A stretch of 59,946 nucleotides of DNA from Clostridia bacterium (GTDB lineage Bacteria > Bacillota > Clostridia > Oscillospirales > CAG-272). The stretch is from the NCBI GenBank assembly GCA_017467165.1, contig JAFTST010000033.1:1-59946 (forward strand), in the 5' to 3' direction. Under the pieces are notes generated by a model that saw only the letters and a list, made by a program, of their open reading frames with translations, ran no database searches and was not told the origin of the DNA. Made by a program: the position numbers and the translations under genes. Positions 42,987 through 50,812 of the stretch are shown one piece after another (within the stretch, counting starts at the first letter, position 1; each line of letters begins with the position of its first letter).

Positions 42987-43586
42987 ATGGAAGATATAAA
43001 GGGCATCGTTGCCAGGAACATAACCGAGCTTCGCCAGCTGAACAAAATGACTCAGCTTGAGCTGGCGAACAGGCTGAATTATTCGGACAAGGCTATATCC
43101 AAGTGGGAGCGGGGTGAATCAACTCCAGATATAGCAGTCCTCGTTGAAATAGCCGATATATTCGGCGTCACATTAGACTATCTTGTCAAGGCAGAGCACG
43201 AGGAGCGAGCCTTGCCGAAGGGGCAGGACAAGGAGAGAAGATACAACAGAAAAATGATAGCCTACATCTCGGAGAGTATAGGCTGGTTGGCGGCGATTTT
43301 AGCATTTATCATCACCACTCTTATTCTCGGGCGAATGGCGTTTCAATTTCTGTATTTCGTCTATACCCTGCCCGCCGTCCTCATTGTCAGACTTATATTC
43401 AATTCGGTATGGTTTAACAGAAGGCACAATTATTTTATCGTATCTCTTTTGATGTGGTCGCTTCTCGCAGCAGTACATATCACCTTCCTGTATTTTTCTG
43501 TCGACGTCGCTCTCGTCTATCTCTTGGGAGGCGCGGGACAAATCGTTATTGTGATGTGGTCATTCATTTCCAAGCCGAAAAAGTAA
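42987..43586 (+). CDS. XRE family regulator with C-terminal membrane domain
   Basis: 199 aa from ATG 42987 (site CGGAG). XRE HTH at about 8-62 (MTQLELANRLNYSDKAISKWERGESTPDIAVLVEIADIF), then a charged linker and about four hydrophobic segments. Such membrane-tied HTH proteins are common in Clostridia and likely sense the membrane or a signal. Targets unknown; the genes upstream on the same strand are candidates. Confidence 0.8.
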   Translation: MEDIKGIVARNITELRQLNKMTQLELANRLNYSDKAISKWERGESTPDIAVLVEIADIFGVTLDYLVKAEHEERALPKGQDKERRYNRKMIAYISESIGWLAAILAFIITTLILGRMAFQFLYFVYTLPAVLIVRLIFNSVWFNRRHNYFIVSLLMWSLLAAVHITFLYFSVDVALVYLLGGAGQIVIVMWSFISKPKK

Positions 43587-43605
43587 ATATTTATTAGCAT
43601 TTTAG

Positions 43606-43634
43606 CTCCGTTTCCTGACGAAACGGAGTTTTTT
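43606..43634 (+). terminator. Terminator of the XRE gene
   Basis: CTCCGTTTC-CTGAC-GAAACGGAG, then TTTTTT. Just beyond lie three copies of ACTCTAC/GTAGAGT (43641-43677). Confidence 0.85.
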
Positions 43635-43640
43635 GTCGCG

Positions 43641-43677
43641 ACTCTACTGTGGGTAGAGTTCCATATTTTGACTCTAC
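43641..43677. repeat. ACTCTAC repeats upstream of the GT8 operon
   Basis: ACTCTAC (43641-43647), its reverse complement GTAGAGT (43653-43659), and ACTCTAC again (43671-43677). A possible operator ~45-80 nt before the promoter. Confidence 0.35.
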
Positions 43678-43719
43678 TGAGGGAAATTTAAAAGTAGAAT
43701 TGCCGATTTGATTCGTAGG

Positions 43720-43749
43720 TTGACTTTCGCGCTCGGGCGAGGCTATAAT
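43720..43749 (+). promoter_or_regulatory. Promoter of the GT8-PlsC-CrtO-like operon
   Basis: TTGACT (43720-43725), 18-nt spacer, TATAAT (43744-43749). Confidence 0.65.
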
Positions 43750-43782
43750 CGGCTTGAAGAATAAAAAGCAGAGGAACTTAAT

Positions 43783-44715
43783 ATGGAAAAAGAAATTCCA
43801 ATTATCTTTTCGACCGACGATAACTATCTGCCTTATCTTGACGTAGCAGTAAGCTCGCTCATTGAAAACGCATCAAAAGAATATGAATATAGAATTATCG
43901 TTTTAAACACAGGCTTAGGAGAGGCGGGCGTTCAGAAGGTCAAGTCTCGCGAGACGAAGAGCTTCAGGATAGACTTCGTTGATATTTCCGAGGACATCGC
44001 GAGCATCAAATCCAAGCTGAAAAACGTATATCACTTTTCCATAGTGACCTATTATAGACTGTTCATCGCCTCTCTTTTCCCGCAATATGACAAGGTCATA
44101 TACCTTGACTGCGACCTGGTTGTTCTCGGTGACATATCCGAGCTATATAATCTTGATATAGGCGATAATATTCTCGGAGCCGGGCCTGAGCAATTCGTCA
44201 GGAACACTCCCGAATTCCGTGAGTATACTATAAAGGCGCTCGGTATCTGTGCTGACTACTACGTCAACGCGGGCGTTCTTCTAATAAATCTCAGCGAGTT
44301 CAGACGAGCGAGGATAGAGCAAAGGTTTGTCAGCATTATCTCGGAGTACGACTTTGACCTCCTAGACCCCGACCAGGCGTATCTCAACTATCTGTGCTAC
44401 GGAAAAATTCACGTTCTGCCAAACGGCTGGAACAAGGAGCCTATGCCACTTCCCTGCGAGGGCAAAAAGAATATCGTCCACTACGCTCTGTACAAGAAGC
44501 CCTGGCAGTATGACGACGTGATGGATGGCGAATATTTCTGGTCTTATGCAAGGCGCTCGCCGTTCTATGATGAAATCCTCGAGAGGAAAGCGAGCTTCGG
44601 CGAGGAGGATATGGCGAAGAAGGAAGCCGCCGCGAAGGAAATACTCGAGCACGGCTTAAAAATCGCAGAGTCGGATTATACCTTTATAAAAAAGCTCGGA
44701 AAGGGCTGGGAGTGA
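43783..44715 (+). CDS. Glycosyltransferase family 8
   Basis: 310 aa. IIFSTDDNYLPYLDVAVSSL at the N-terminus, the DxD motif in YLDCDLVVLGDISELY, NAGVLLINL, and the C-terminal HYALYKKPW are classical GT8 features (galactosyl/glucosyl transfer, retaining, Mn2+). With the acyltransferase next to it (4-nt gap), it probably builds a membrane glycolipid or acylated glycan. Confidence 0.9.
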   Translation: MEKEIPIIFSTDDNYLPYLDVAVSSLIENASKEYEYRIIVLNTGLGEAGVQKVKSRETKSFRIDFVDISEDIASIKSKLKNVYHFSIVTYYRLFIASLFPQYDKVIYLDCDLVVLGDISELYNLDIGDNILGAGPEQFVRNTPEFREYTIKALGICADYYVNAGVLLINLSEFRRARIEQRFVSIISEYDFDLLDPDQAYLNYLCYGKIHVLPNGWNKEPMPLPCEGKKNIVHYALYKKPWQYDDVMDGEYFWSYARRSPFYDEILERKASFGEEDMAKKEAAAKEILEHGLKIAESDYTFIKKLGKGWE

Positions 44716-44719
44716 CGAC

Positions 44720-45550
44720 ATGGAAAAATCCCCACACAAATTGGAGCTTATAAGGCGAATAGCCGAGCTTGAGAAAAAGGAGCTCTGGCACCTCGACGTT
44801 GAGGACGACCCCGAAACCTATCCGCTAATGCCGGATGACGTGGATTATCTGTACGAGAAGCTGTCGAGCAGAATCAAGAACAAAATAGCCAATATCGCGG
44901 GCACTCGCTTCTTTGATAAGATGATAGCCAAGCGCCAGCTTATCATAAAGGAAGTGCGCGGAATAGAAAACTTCACTGCAGTTAAGGGCGGCAAAATCGT
45001 CACCTGCAATCACTTCAGCGTGTGCGATAACTACGCCGTATGGGTAGCCCTTCGGGAGTATATGGACGGAAGAATGCTGTACAAGGTGATTCGCGAGGGT
45101 AACTATACCAACCCGCCGAAGCCCTTCGGTCTTTTCATGCGCTATTGTAACACGCTCCCCCTCTCAAGCCAGGCGGCGACTATGAAAAAATTCATGAGAG
45201 CGGTAAAGATATTGCTTGAGCGGGGCGAAACGATTCTGATATACCCCGAGCAGAGCATGTGGTGGAATTACAGAAAGCCAAAGCCTATGCAGGACGGCGC
45301 TTTTTCGCTCGCGGTACGAGCAGGCAAGCCAATAGTCCCGATTTTCATCACTATGGAGGATAGCGATATTCTCGATGGGGACGGCTTTTTCGTACAGGAA
45401 TACACGATAAATATCCTGCCCGCTATATATCCGCCACAGGGTCTTTCCAACGTGGAAGCTAGGGAGAAGATGAAAAAGGAGAACTACGACGCCTGGGTAA
45501 AGACCTACGAGGATTTTTATCAGAAAAGGCTCGTCTACGCTGAGGAATGA
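44720..45550 (+). CDS. 1-acyl-glycerol-3-phosphate acyltransferase (PlsC)-like
   Basis: 276 aa with the AGPAT motif I NHFSVCDNYAVW (H-x4-D), motif III-like ETILIYPEQSMWWN, and a downstream PIVPIFI. The fold is the GPAT/AGPAT acyltransferase; the acyl acceptor is probably a lysophospholipid or sugar-lipid made by the GT8. The ATG overlaps the following gene by 4 nt. Confidence 0.85.
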   Translation: MEKSPHKLELIRRIAELEKKELWHLDVEDDPETYPLMPDDVDYLYEKLSSRIKNKIANIAGTRFFDKMIAKRQLIIKEVRGIENFTAVKGGKIVTCNHFSVCDNYAVWVALREYMDGRMLYKVIREGNYTNPPKPFGLFMRYCNTLPLSSQAATMKKFMRAVKILLERGETILIYPEQSMWWNYRKPKPMQDGAFSLAVRAGKPIVPIFITMEDSDILDGDGFFVQEYTINILPAIYPPQGLSNVEAREKMKKENYDAWVKTYEDFYQKRLVYAEE

Positions 45551-46137
45551 AGCTGTATTTATCAATTATCGGGGCGGCTATGCTGATTATTTCCGCCGTG
45601 AATATCTTTTTCGGAATTGGCGCGTGGTATTTCGTGCTACTCGCTGTCGTATGGTGCACGCTTCTTCAATTCGCTCTCGACGGACTCATAGCGATAATAA
45701 TTAACAAGATGCCCGACGGGTGGTTCGCTATCGATAACCCTCACTATCGGGTGACCGAACGGGAAAGAGAGCTGTACAAGAGGCTGAACGTAAGGCGCTG
45801 GAAGGACAAGGTCTGGGAGCTTGGGTGGCTTGGCGGCTTCAGCAAAAGGGAGCTTCGTGAGCCGGGAAGCCTTTCCTACCTCGAAAAATTCATTATCGAG
45901 TGTAACAAGGGTGTTCTTACTCACAGGCTTTCCTATCCCGTCGGCTTTCTGGCTATGCTCACTCTGCCGGGTATTATGCCCATGACGATAGCTCTTCCTG
46001 TCGCGGTAGTGAATTTGTTTTTAAATATCCTGCCCACTATCGTGATAAGACACAACACACCCTATCTCTTGTCTGCCTATAAGAGAATCGAGAAAAAGCA
46101 AAAGCTGAATAACGCTAAAACAGGCGGCGTCCTCTAG
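45547..46137 (+). CDS. CrtO-like (glycosyl-diaponeurosporenoate acyltransferase) family membrane protein
   Basis: 196 aa with four TM helices. YKRLNVRRWKDKVWELGWL, then GGFSKREL and FIIECNKGVLTHRLSYPVGF, match the CrtO acyltransferase family (Y-[RK]-x2-x-V-R-x-W-K-D; F-x2-E...H). It is the third gene of a GT8-acyltransferase-acyltransferase set, so the operon likely decorates an envelope lipid or carotenoid-like glycolipid with fatty acids. No carotenoid synthases are visible. Confidence 0.65.
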   Translation: MKLYLSIIGAAMLIISAVNIFFGIGAWYFVLLAVVWCTLLQFALDGLIAIIINKMPDGWFAIDNPHYRVTERERELYKRLNVRRWKDKVWELGWLGGFSKRELREPGSLSYLEKFIIECNKGVLTHRLSYPVGFLAMLTLPGIMPMTIALPVAVVNLFLNILPTIVIRHNTPYLLSAYKRIEKKQKLNNAKTGGVL

Positions 46138-46147
46138 ACGCCGCCTT
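46122..46147 (+). terminator. Terminator overlapping the last codons
   Basis: AGGCGGCGTC (46122-46131), loop, GACGCCGCCT (46137-46146). It includes the stop codon of the preceding gene. Confidence 0.7.
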
Positions 46148-46207
46148 AACTATTCGCGCTCGTTTCTATAATAATTTTCAGAGAAAAAATAAAAAAAGCG
46201 AAAACAC

Positions 46208-46239
46208 TAACAAAACTTTAACAATTATGTGCTACAATG
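46208..46239 (+). promoter_or_regulatory. Pho-box-like promoter upstream of the two-component genes
   Basis: CTAACA-N5-TTAACA (46208-46224) is the PhoP-type direct repeat (TTAACA-N5-TTAACA). Nine nt later comes a TACAAT -10 (46234-46239). The site would serve an OmpR-family regulator and suggests autoregulation. Confidence 0.5.
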
Positions 46240-46275
46240 TAACTACAAAAGAAAATTTTCCCGGGAGGATAAAAT

Positions 46276-46947
46276 ATGTTCAAGATTCTGGTTGTCGAGG
46301 ACGACAGAGAGCTGAATCGCTCGGTGTGCTCCTTCCTTAATAATTCCGGATATGAGGCGGTGGGCTGTCTTGATGCCGAGGGAGCCTACGACGAGCTGTA
46401 CAAGAGCACCTTTGACCTTATCGTGTCGGATATTATGATGCCGAGGATAGACGGCTTCGAGCTTGCAAGGACTGTCCGCTCGCTCAACAACGATATTCCT
46501 ATTATCTTCATAACCGCCCGCGACGATTTCGCCTCCAAGCAGAGAGGATACCGCCTCGGTATCGACGATTATATGACAAAGCCCATCGACCTTGACGAGC
46601 TGCTGCTGCGCATTGGCGCTCTGCTCCGCCGCTCCGGGATTGCATCGAGCCGTCGGATAGAGATTGGTGGGTTCGTTATGGACGCGGACGAGAGATGCGC
46701 CACGCTGGACGGCGAGGAGATACCCCTGACGGCGAGAGAGTTCGACCTTTTATTCAAGCTACTCTCCTATCCGAAAAAGACCTTCACCCGCACGCAGCTG
46801 ATGGACGAGTTCTGGGACGTAGACACGCAGACGAGCACGAGGACGGTCGACGTGTATATGACGAAGCTGCGCGCCAAGCTTTCCGGCTGTGAGTACTTTG
46901 AGATACAGACCGTCCACGGTCTTGGCTACAAGGCGGTGATAAAATGA
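46276..46947 (+). CDS. OmpR/PhoB family response regulator
   Basis: 223 aa. Receiver domain (about 1-115) with acidic pair VVEDD, phospho-Asp in LIVSDIMMPRIDGFEL, FITARDDF and conserved Lys in YMTKPID; winged-helix C-terminus ending RTVDVYMTKLRAKLSG...IQTVHGLGYKAVI. Its stop overlaps the kinase start. ATG with CGGGAGGAT upstream. Confidence 0.95.
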   Translation: MFKILVVEDDRELNRSVCSFLNNSGYEAVGCLDAEGAYDELYKSTFDLIVSDIMMPRIDGFELARTVRSLNNDIPIIFITARDDFASKQRGYRLGIDDYMTKPIDLDELLLRIGALLRRSGIASSRRIEIGGFVMDADERCATLDGEEIPLTAREFDLLFKLLSYPKKTFTRTQLMDEFWDVDTQTSTRTVDVYMTKLRAKLSGCEYFEIQTVHGLGYKAVIK

Positions 46948-48041
46948 AAAACGAAAACACCACAAGAAGGGTTTTAAACACGGTAAGCAGCTTTTTTATC
47001 TTCTTTCTGCTTGCCGCCCTCGTGACCACCTCTTGTATTATGCTTTTCATCTCGACCCTTCAGGGCTCTATCGGCAGAAGGTTCACCGAGGAGGAGATTG
47101 CAGTCGCCGCCAAAATAACGATGCTCAACGTTATTCTTCTGAGCGTCGGTATGGCTATCACGGATTACCTGCGCAGAAAATATACGGTTGAGCGCCACGT
47201 TAAGAGAATTGCCCAGGCTACCTCTAAGATGATAGAGGGAGATTTCAGCGTTCGGATTGAGCCTATTTCAAGGTTCGGCTCGGACGATAGCCTCAACGAG
47301 ATTATCGACTGTATCAACAAAATGGCGGAGGAGCTGTCGGGGGTTGAAACCCTGCGCGCAGATTTTATCGCCAACGTTTCCCACGAGATGAAAACACCCC
47401 TTTCGGTAATGCAAAACTACGGCACTCTCCTGCAGCTGCCCGAGCTATCTGAGGAAAAGCGCATAGAATATGCCAAGGCTATAACAGACGCCTCGCGCCG
47501 CCTTGCCGATATGATGACGAATATTCTCAAGCTGAACAGACTCGAAAACCAGAGGATTTATCCAAATCCCTCGACCTTCGACCTCGGAGAGCAGCTCTGC
47601 GAGTGTCTGCTCCAATATGAGAGCGTATGGGAGAGAAAGAATATCGAGATACAGACCGATATAGCCGAGGGAGTGTTCGTTTCCGCTGATGAGGAGCTGC
47701 TCTCGCTCGTGTGGAACAATCTTTTTTCCAACGCCTTCAAGTTCACCGATGACGGCGGAAGGGTCAGCCTCTCACTCTTTTCCGACGGAGAATATGCTAC
47801 GGTCAGAATATCTGACACGGGGTGCGGTATGAGCGCGGAGGTTGGCGCTCACATCTTCGAAAAATTTTATCAGGGCGACACCTCTCGCGCGACACAGGGC
47901 AACGGTCTTGGGCTTGCGCTGGTCAGGCGCGTTATTGATATTATGCAGGCGGAGATAGGAGTCGAGAGCGCGGTTGGCGTCGGTACAACCTTCACCGTCA
48001 GAATCAGGAGGTGTGAAAATGGACCTAAGGAAGCTCGGTAA
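46944..48041 (+). CDS. Sensor histidine kinase
   Basis: 365 aa with two TM helices at about 10-35 and 55-75 and only a short loop between them, a HAMP domain, HisKA with NVSHEMKTPLSVMQNYG (phospho-His), and HATPase motifs N (NNLFSNAFKFT), G1 (DTGCGMS) and G2 (GNGLGLAL). The short sensor loop suggests sensing in the membrane. The stop lies 23 nt past the next gene's ATG, so the genes are translated together. Confidence 0.93.
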   Translation: MKNENTTRRVLNTVSSFFIFFLLAALVTTSCIMLFISTLQGSIGRRFTEEEIAVAAKITMLNVILLSVGMAITDYLRRKYTVERHVKRIAQATSKMIEGDFSVRIEPISRFGSDDSLNEIIDCINKMAEELSGVETLRADFIANVSHEMKTPLSVMQNYGTLLQLPELSEEKRIEYAKAITDASRRLADMMTNILKLNRLENQRIYPNPSTFDLGEQLCECLLQYESVWERKNIEIQTDIAEGVFVSADEELLSLVWNNLFSNAFKFTDDGGRVSLSLFSDGEYATVRISDTGCGMSAEVGAHIFEKFYQGDTSRATQGNGLGLALVRRVIDIMQAEIGVESAVGVGTTFTVRIRRCENGPKEAR

Positions 48042-48912
48042 GGCTCTGCTCTTTCCACATATCGCCATTATCGCTCTTCTGACACCCATCTCGCTGGTAC
48101 TGCTCGTGGGCTCTATGGTCTTTGTCGGCGTGGAGTCCCCTGTTGCAATCGCTTCCTACGTGCTTTCTGCCTACACCCTCACGGTGTGGTGCTTCAGGCT
48201 ACCGAATATCATTCGCTTTTTGAGAAGACTGAAAAACGAAAATAAGCTTGCAAAAAGATGGAAAAATGATACACGCCTACGGGTTAAGGTGTCTCTTTAT
48301 GCCTCCTTCTCCTGGAACGCTCTGTACGGCGCGTTTCAACTTTGGCTAGGCTTCTATCACGGAACCTTCTGGTTCTACTCACTCGGCGCGTACTACGTTT
48401 GTCTTGCTGTAATGCGCTTCTTTTTAGTCGGGCATACCAGAAAATATCAGCCCGGCGAGAGGCTTCGGGGAGAGCTTGTGAAATACCGCGCCTGCGGCTG
48501 GGTTTTTCTCATAATGAACCTGGCGTTGACGCTTATTATCTTCTTCATGGTGTACTGGAACAGAACCTTCGAGCATCATATGATAACCGCCATAGCTATG
48601 GCGGCATACACCTTCACCTCGCTGACCCTCGCTATTATCAACGTTGTAAGATACAGACGGTATAACAGCCCCGTCTATTCGGCATCGAGGGCAATCAGCC
48701 TGGCGGCGGCTCTGGTATCCGTGCTGACGCTGGAATCCACGATGCTTACCACCTTTGGCGGCGAGGATATGACCGCAGAGACGAAAAAATGGCTGCTCGG
48801 TGCGACGGGCGGCGCGATTTCCATAATGATAATTGCCGCGGCAATTTATATGATAGCCTTCAGCACGAAAAAGCTTAATCAATTAAAATCAGAGGTAGAA
48901 AATGGACAATAA
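48019..48912 (+). CDS. Six-TM membrane protein of the two-component operon
   Basis: 297 aa. ATG 48019 lies 5 nt after AGGAGGTGT, inside the end of the kinase gene. Six hydrophobic segments, with a basic loop after TM2 (RFLRRLKNENKLAKRWK). Unrecognised. Its place directly after the kinase points to a partner or output (for example permease or sensor cofactor). Confidence 0.72.
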   Translation: MDLRKLGKALLFPHIAIIALLTPISLVLLVGSMVFVGVESPVAIASYVLSAYTLTVWCFRLPNIIRFLRRLKNENKLAKRWKNDTRLRVKVSLYASFSWNALYGAFQLWLGFYHGTFWFYSLGAYYVCLAVMRFFLVGHTRKYQPGERLRGELVKYRACGWVFLIMNLALTLIIFFMVYWNRTFEHHMITAIAMAAYTFTSLTLAIINVVRYRRYNSPVYSASRAISLAAALVSVLTLESTMLTTFGGEDMTAETKKWLLGATGGAISIMIIAAAIYMIAFSTKKLNQLKSEVENGQ

Positions 48913-49315
48913 CAATCAGGAAAGCAGCGGATTTTCCTATACCTACTCTGCCAGGGAGCAGGCAGAGCTCAGGCGCATCCGCGATAAATACACACCTCCC
49001 ACAGAAACAGAAAGCAAGCTGGAGCTACTCCGCAGGCTTGACGCGAGTGTCACCCGTAGAGCGCAGGCTGTGGCTCTCTCGCTCGGCATACTGGGCGCGC
49101 TTATTCTCGGCTTAGGAATGAGTCTTATTATGACGGACCTTGCCAAAAATCTCGGCATCGGAAGCAATACCGCGATGATTGTCGGCATCACGGTCGGAGT
49201 CGTCGGCGGCGTCCTCGCGAGCCTCGCTTATCCCGTCTATAACGCTGTCACCTCTGCTATGCGAAAGAAGCTCGCTCCGGAGATTATCGCGCTCGCCGAC
49301 GAGCTTATGAGCTGA
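48902..49315 (+). CDS. Small two-TM membrane protein (paralogue of 42080-42448)
   Basis: 137 aa. N-terminal charged coil (AREQAELRRIRDKYTPPTETES), then LGILGALILGLGMSLIMTDLA and GITVGVVGGVLASLAYPVYNAV, ending in an acidic helix. GLGMSLIMTDL and the Gly-rich second helix are shared with 42080. It is the fourth gene of the two-component operon and overlaps the preceding gene by 11 nt. Confidence 0.75.
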   Translation: MDNNNQESSGFSYTYSAREQAELRRIRDKYTPPTETESKLELLRRLDASVTRRAQAVALSLGILGALILGLGMSLIMTDLAKNLGIGSNTAMIVGITVGVVGGVLASLAYPVYNAVTSAMRKKLAPEIIALADELMS

Positions 49316-49322
49316 GCCAAAA

Positions 49323-49375
49323 GCAAGAGTAACCGTTCGCCCGGGAGGTTGTTTTTTTATGTAGGGGGGGTTGAC
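49323..49375 (+). repeat. Array repeat R1 (terminator + -35)
   Basis: Begins GCAAGAGTAACC. An imperfect AACCGTTC-GCCC-GGGAGGTT hairpin precedes a T-run and a G-run, and ends in TTGAC, the -35 of the next promoter. It directly follows the two-component operon, so it also ends that transcript. Confidence 0.75.
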
Positions 49376-49403
49376 TTTTGCGAAAAGTGTGATATACTAT
49401 AAA

Positions 49404-49483
49404 GCGTGAGCAACGTGTTTGCATTTGCATTCTTCAATGGGCGTCGAAAGCTTAGCCCGTGGGACGTTGTTCACTTTTTTATT
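49404..49483 (+). ncRNA. Array RNA 1
   Basis: Promoter TTGACT (49371-49376) - 16 nt - TATACT (49393-49398), with ACTTTT-GCG-AAAAGT dyad in the spacer. The RNA is closed by an 11-bp outer stem GTGAGCAACGT / ACGTTGTTCAC with a T6 tail, and has two inner hairpins (CATT-CTTC-AATG; GGGC/GCCC). No good start codon and RBS inside. It runs head-on into the end of the gene at 49479-49907. Confidence 0.6.
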
Positions 49484-49907
49484 TCCCGTGGTATTTCCAC
49501 GGATATTTTTTTCCAAAATGTTTCTTTTTATCATGTCTGACGCGCTTCGCTATGTACATAGGATTTTTATCACGTTTATTAGGATTCGGATTGACTACCT
49601 CATTCAGATGTCTACCGTCACGTTCAGAATGCATTACCTTACGGTATTTATATTCACTATCCGAATGCTCGGATACTATCAAAGCCGGATGCCCAGACTT
49701 AAGATAATATCTGAAGTGGGGAAATGTTTCTTTTTTGAATCCTATGTTTTTACCCAGCTTATTCTTTTTGTTGGCGATTTTTTCCCACCTCCTATAAGTG
49801 TATTTGCATATCTCCTTGAAACTCGATTTAAAGGCTCCCATAATGCAGCTTGTTTCAACCTCAAGCTCCACGTTGTTATCCAAATCAATGATTGTTACTT
49901 TGTACAT
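49479..49907 (-). CDS. Array protein 1: fused N-module and Lys/His-rich basic protein
   Basis: 142 aa from ATG 49907 (the longer start at 49943 is non-ATG). Residues 1-41 (MYKVTIIDLDN..., ...CKYTYRR) are nearly identical to the separate 41-aa ORF at 51677-51802. The rest, 100 residues, is basic, with GHPALIVSEHSDSEYKYRKV, MHSERDG, VNPNPNKRDKNPMY and an FGKKYPWKYHGK end. The core pattern GH-p-a-L-I-V ... HS ... NPnP recurs in the other array proteins. The fold might be a MazF/ToxN-like barrel, but that is inference. The TAA is in the T-run of array RNA 1. Confidence 0.6.
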   Translation of the reverse strand: MYKVTIIDLDNNVELEVETSCIMGAFKSSFKEICKYTYRRWEKIANKKNKLGKNIGFKKETFPHFRYYLKSGHPALIVSEHSDSEYKYRKVMHSERDGRHLNEVVNPNPNKRDKNPMYIAKRVRHDKKKHFGKKYPWKYHGK

Positions 49908-49939
49908 TTTTCTTTTTCCTTTCTTTTTAAGATAAATTT

Positions 49940-49988
49940 GCAAGAGTAACCGTCCGCCCGGGCGGTTAATTTTTTATAGGGGGTTGAC
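49940..49988 (+). repeat. Array repeat R2
   Basis: GCAAGAGTAACC, then AACCGTCC-GCCC-GGGCGGTT (8-bp stem, tetraloop), AATTTTTTATAGGGGGTTGAC. The best-formed terminator of the set. Confidence 0.8.
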
Positions 49989-50016
49989 ATTTGTTGAAAT
50001 TATGATATAATAATAA

Positions 50017-50095
50017 TGTCATCCGCGTTTAACGCATATTTGACCAGGATATTTTATATCCGAAGAAGAGGTTGGAAACAACCTCTTATTTTTTT
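50017..50095 (+). ncRNA. Array RNA 2
   Basis: Promoter TTGACA (49984-49989) - 16 nt - TATAAT (50006-50011). Three serial hairpins: GCGT-TTA-ACGC, GGATAT-TTT-ATATCC, and the terminator AAGAGGTT-GGAAAC-AACCTCTT with a T-run. Sequence unlike RNA 1. The run of T's holds the stop of the gene at 50094-50330. Confidence 0.6.
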
Positions 50096-50330
50096 AATGC
50101 CAATACATTTTTTTCTGATCCCATTTATTCAATCGAGTTTTCGTCTTAACAAGATACCTCTCTTGAATAGGTTTTCCCTTAAGAGTTTTTCGAAAAGTAC
50201 GTTTTTCAAGTCCGCTCGATTCAGGAATATCGGGGTATTTTTCAATGGGAATAACATCTTTACGTTTTCCATTCTTGTCATAAAGAGATGTAATCCTACG
50301 AACGTGCATTTCATTTGGATTATTATTCAA
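50094..50330 (-). CDS. Array protein 2b: C-terminal basic part, likely frameshifted from 2a
   Basis: 78 residues from a TTG with no RBS. Basic, containing EMHVRRITSLYDKNGKRKD, KYPDIPESSGLEKRTFRK and the end KTKTRLNKWDQKKMYWH. The open frame extends upstream past the TTG (FDKLRIVALNNNP) to within a few bases of the point where 2a stops. Inserting one T in the CTTTC at about 50347-50352 would join the two into one reading frame. The tail is homologous to the remnant at 53133-53225. Confidence 0.45.
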   Translation of the reverse strand: MNNNPNEMHVRRITSLYDKNGKRKDVIPIEKYPDIPESSGLEKRTFRKTLKGKPIQERYLVKTKTRLNKWDQKKMYWH

Positions 50331-50653
50331 TGCAACAATTCTAAGCTTATCGAAAGCTGTTCATCAATAGGTCCAATGTAATTACAATAAAGATAACTTC
50401 GTAAATTCTTATCGCTATCATAATACTGTGCCATCGTAATAAAACAATTTTCTGTCGAGCTTAAATAAGATAATTGATCCATCCCCATTGATGCCAGATC
50501 ATCACGTACTGACGACGTTGTAATATCTACATCATTATAATAAGTAAACGTCGCAGTTTCCGCCGGAACGGCAAAGGCGGAGAGCATTACCTCTCCGCCC
50601 AGCACCATAAGCAGCAAGAGGCACACCAGGGATAGTATTTTCTTTTTCTGCAT
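50327..50653 (-). CDS. Array protein 2a: secreted N-terminal part
   Basis: 108 aa with a clear signal peptide (MQKKKILSLVCLLLLMVLGG...AFAVPAE) and good AGGAGG before the ATG. The mature part (TFTYYNDVDITTSSVRDDLA..., NCFITMAQYYDSDKNLRSYLY) ends at a TGA soon after YIGPIDEQL. Possibly the first half of a longer exported protein whose rest is read in another frame (2b). Confidence 0.6.
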   Translation of the reverse strand: MQKKKILSLVCLLLLMVLGGEVMLSAFAVPAETATFTYYNDVDITTSSVRDDLASMGMDQLSYLSSTENCFITMAQYYDSDKNLRSYLYCNYIGPIDEQLSISLELLH

Positions 50654-50687
50654 TCATGCCTCCTTTGGTTTTATAGCATTTGCTATT

Positions 50688-50715
50688 GACTTTTTTATTT
50701 TTCGTGGTATAATGT
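50688..50715 (+). promoter_or_regulatory. Promoter of array RNA 3
   Basis: TTGACT (50688-50693), 16-nt spacer, TATAAT (50710-50715). This one lacks the GCAAGAGTAACC repeat and lies divergent from the secreted protein gene. Confidence 0.7.
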
Positions 50716-50719
50716 CCCT

Positions 50720-50812
50720 GTAGATGATTCTCGCTGCCGCATCCTTATGCGGAAGTGTCGCCTCGGCGACCGTGACGAAAGGGCAAGATTTTGCCAAATC
50801 ATCTACTTTTTC
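50720..50812 (+). ncRNA. Array RNA 3 (multibranch, closed by 10-bp stem)
   Basis: A perfect outer stem GTAGATGATT (50722-50731) / AATCATCTAC (50797-50806) encloses three hairpins (CCGCAT-CCTT-ATGCGG; GTCGC-CTCG-GCGAC; GGCAA-GATT-TTGCC). It is followed by TTTTTC. The stop codon of the opposing gene is inside the right arm of the outer stem. This is the clearest structured RNA of the array. Confidence 0.7.

Noticed and set aside
46204-46250. Other direct repeats before the two-component operon
   Set aside because: Only the Pho-box-like pair has the right spacing; A-rich surroundings produce chance repeats.
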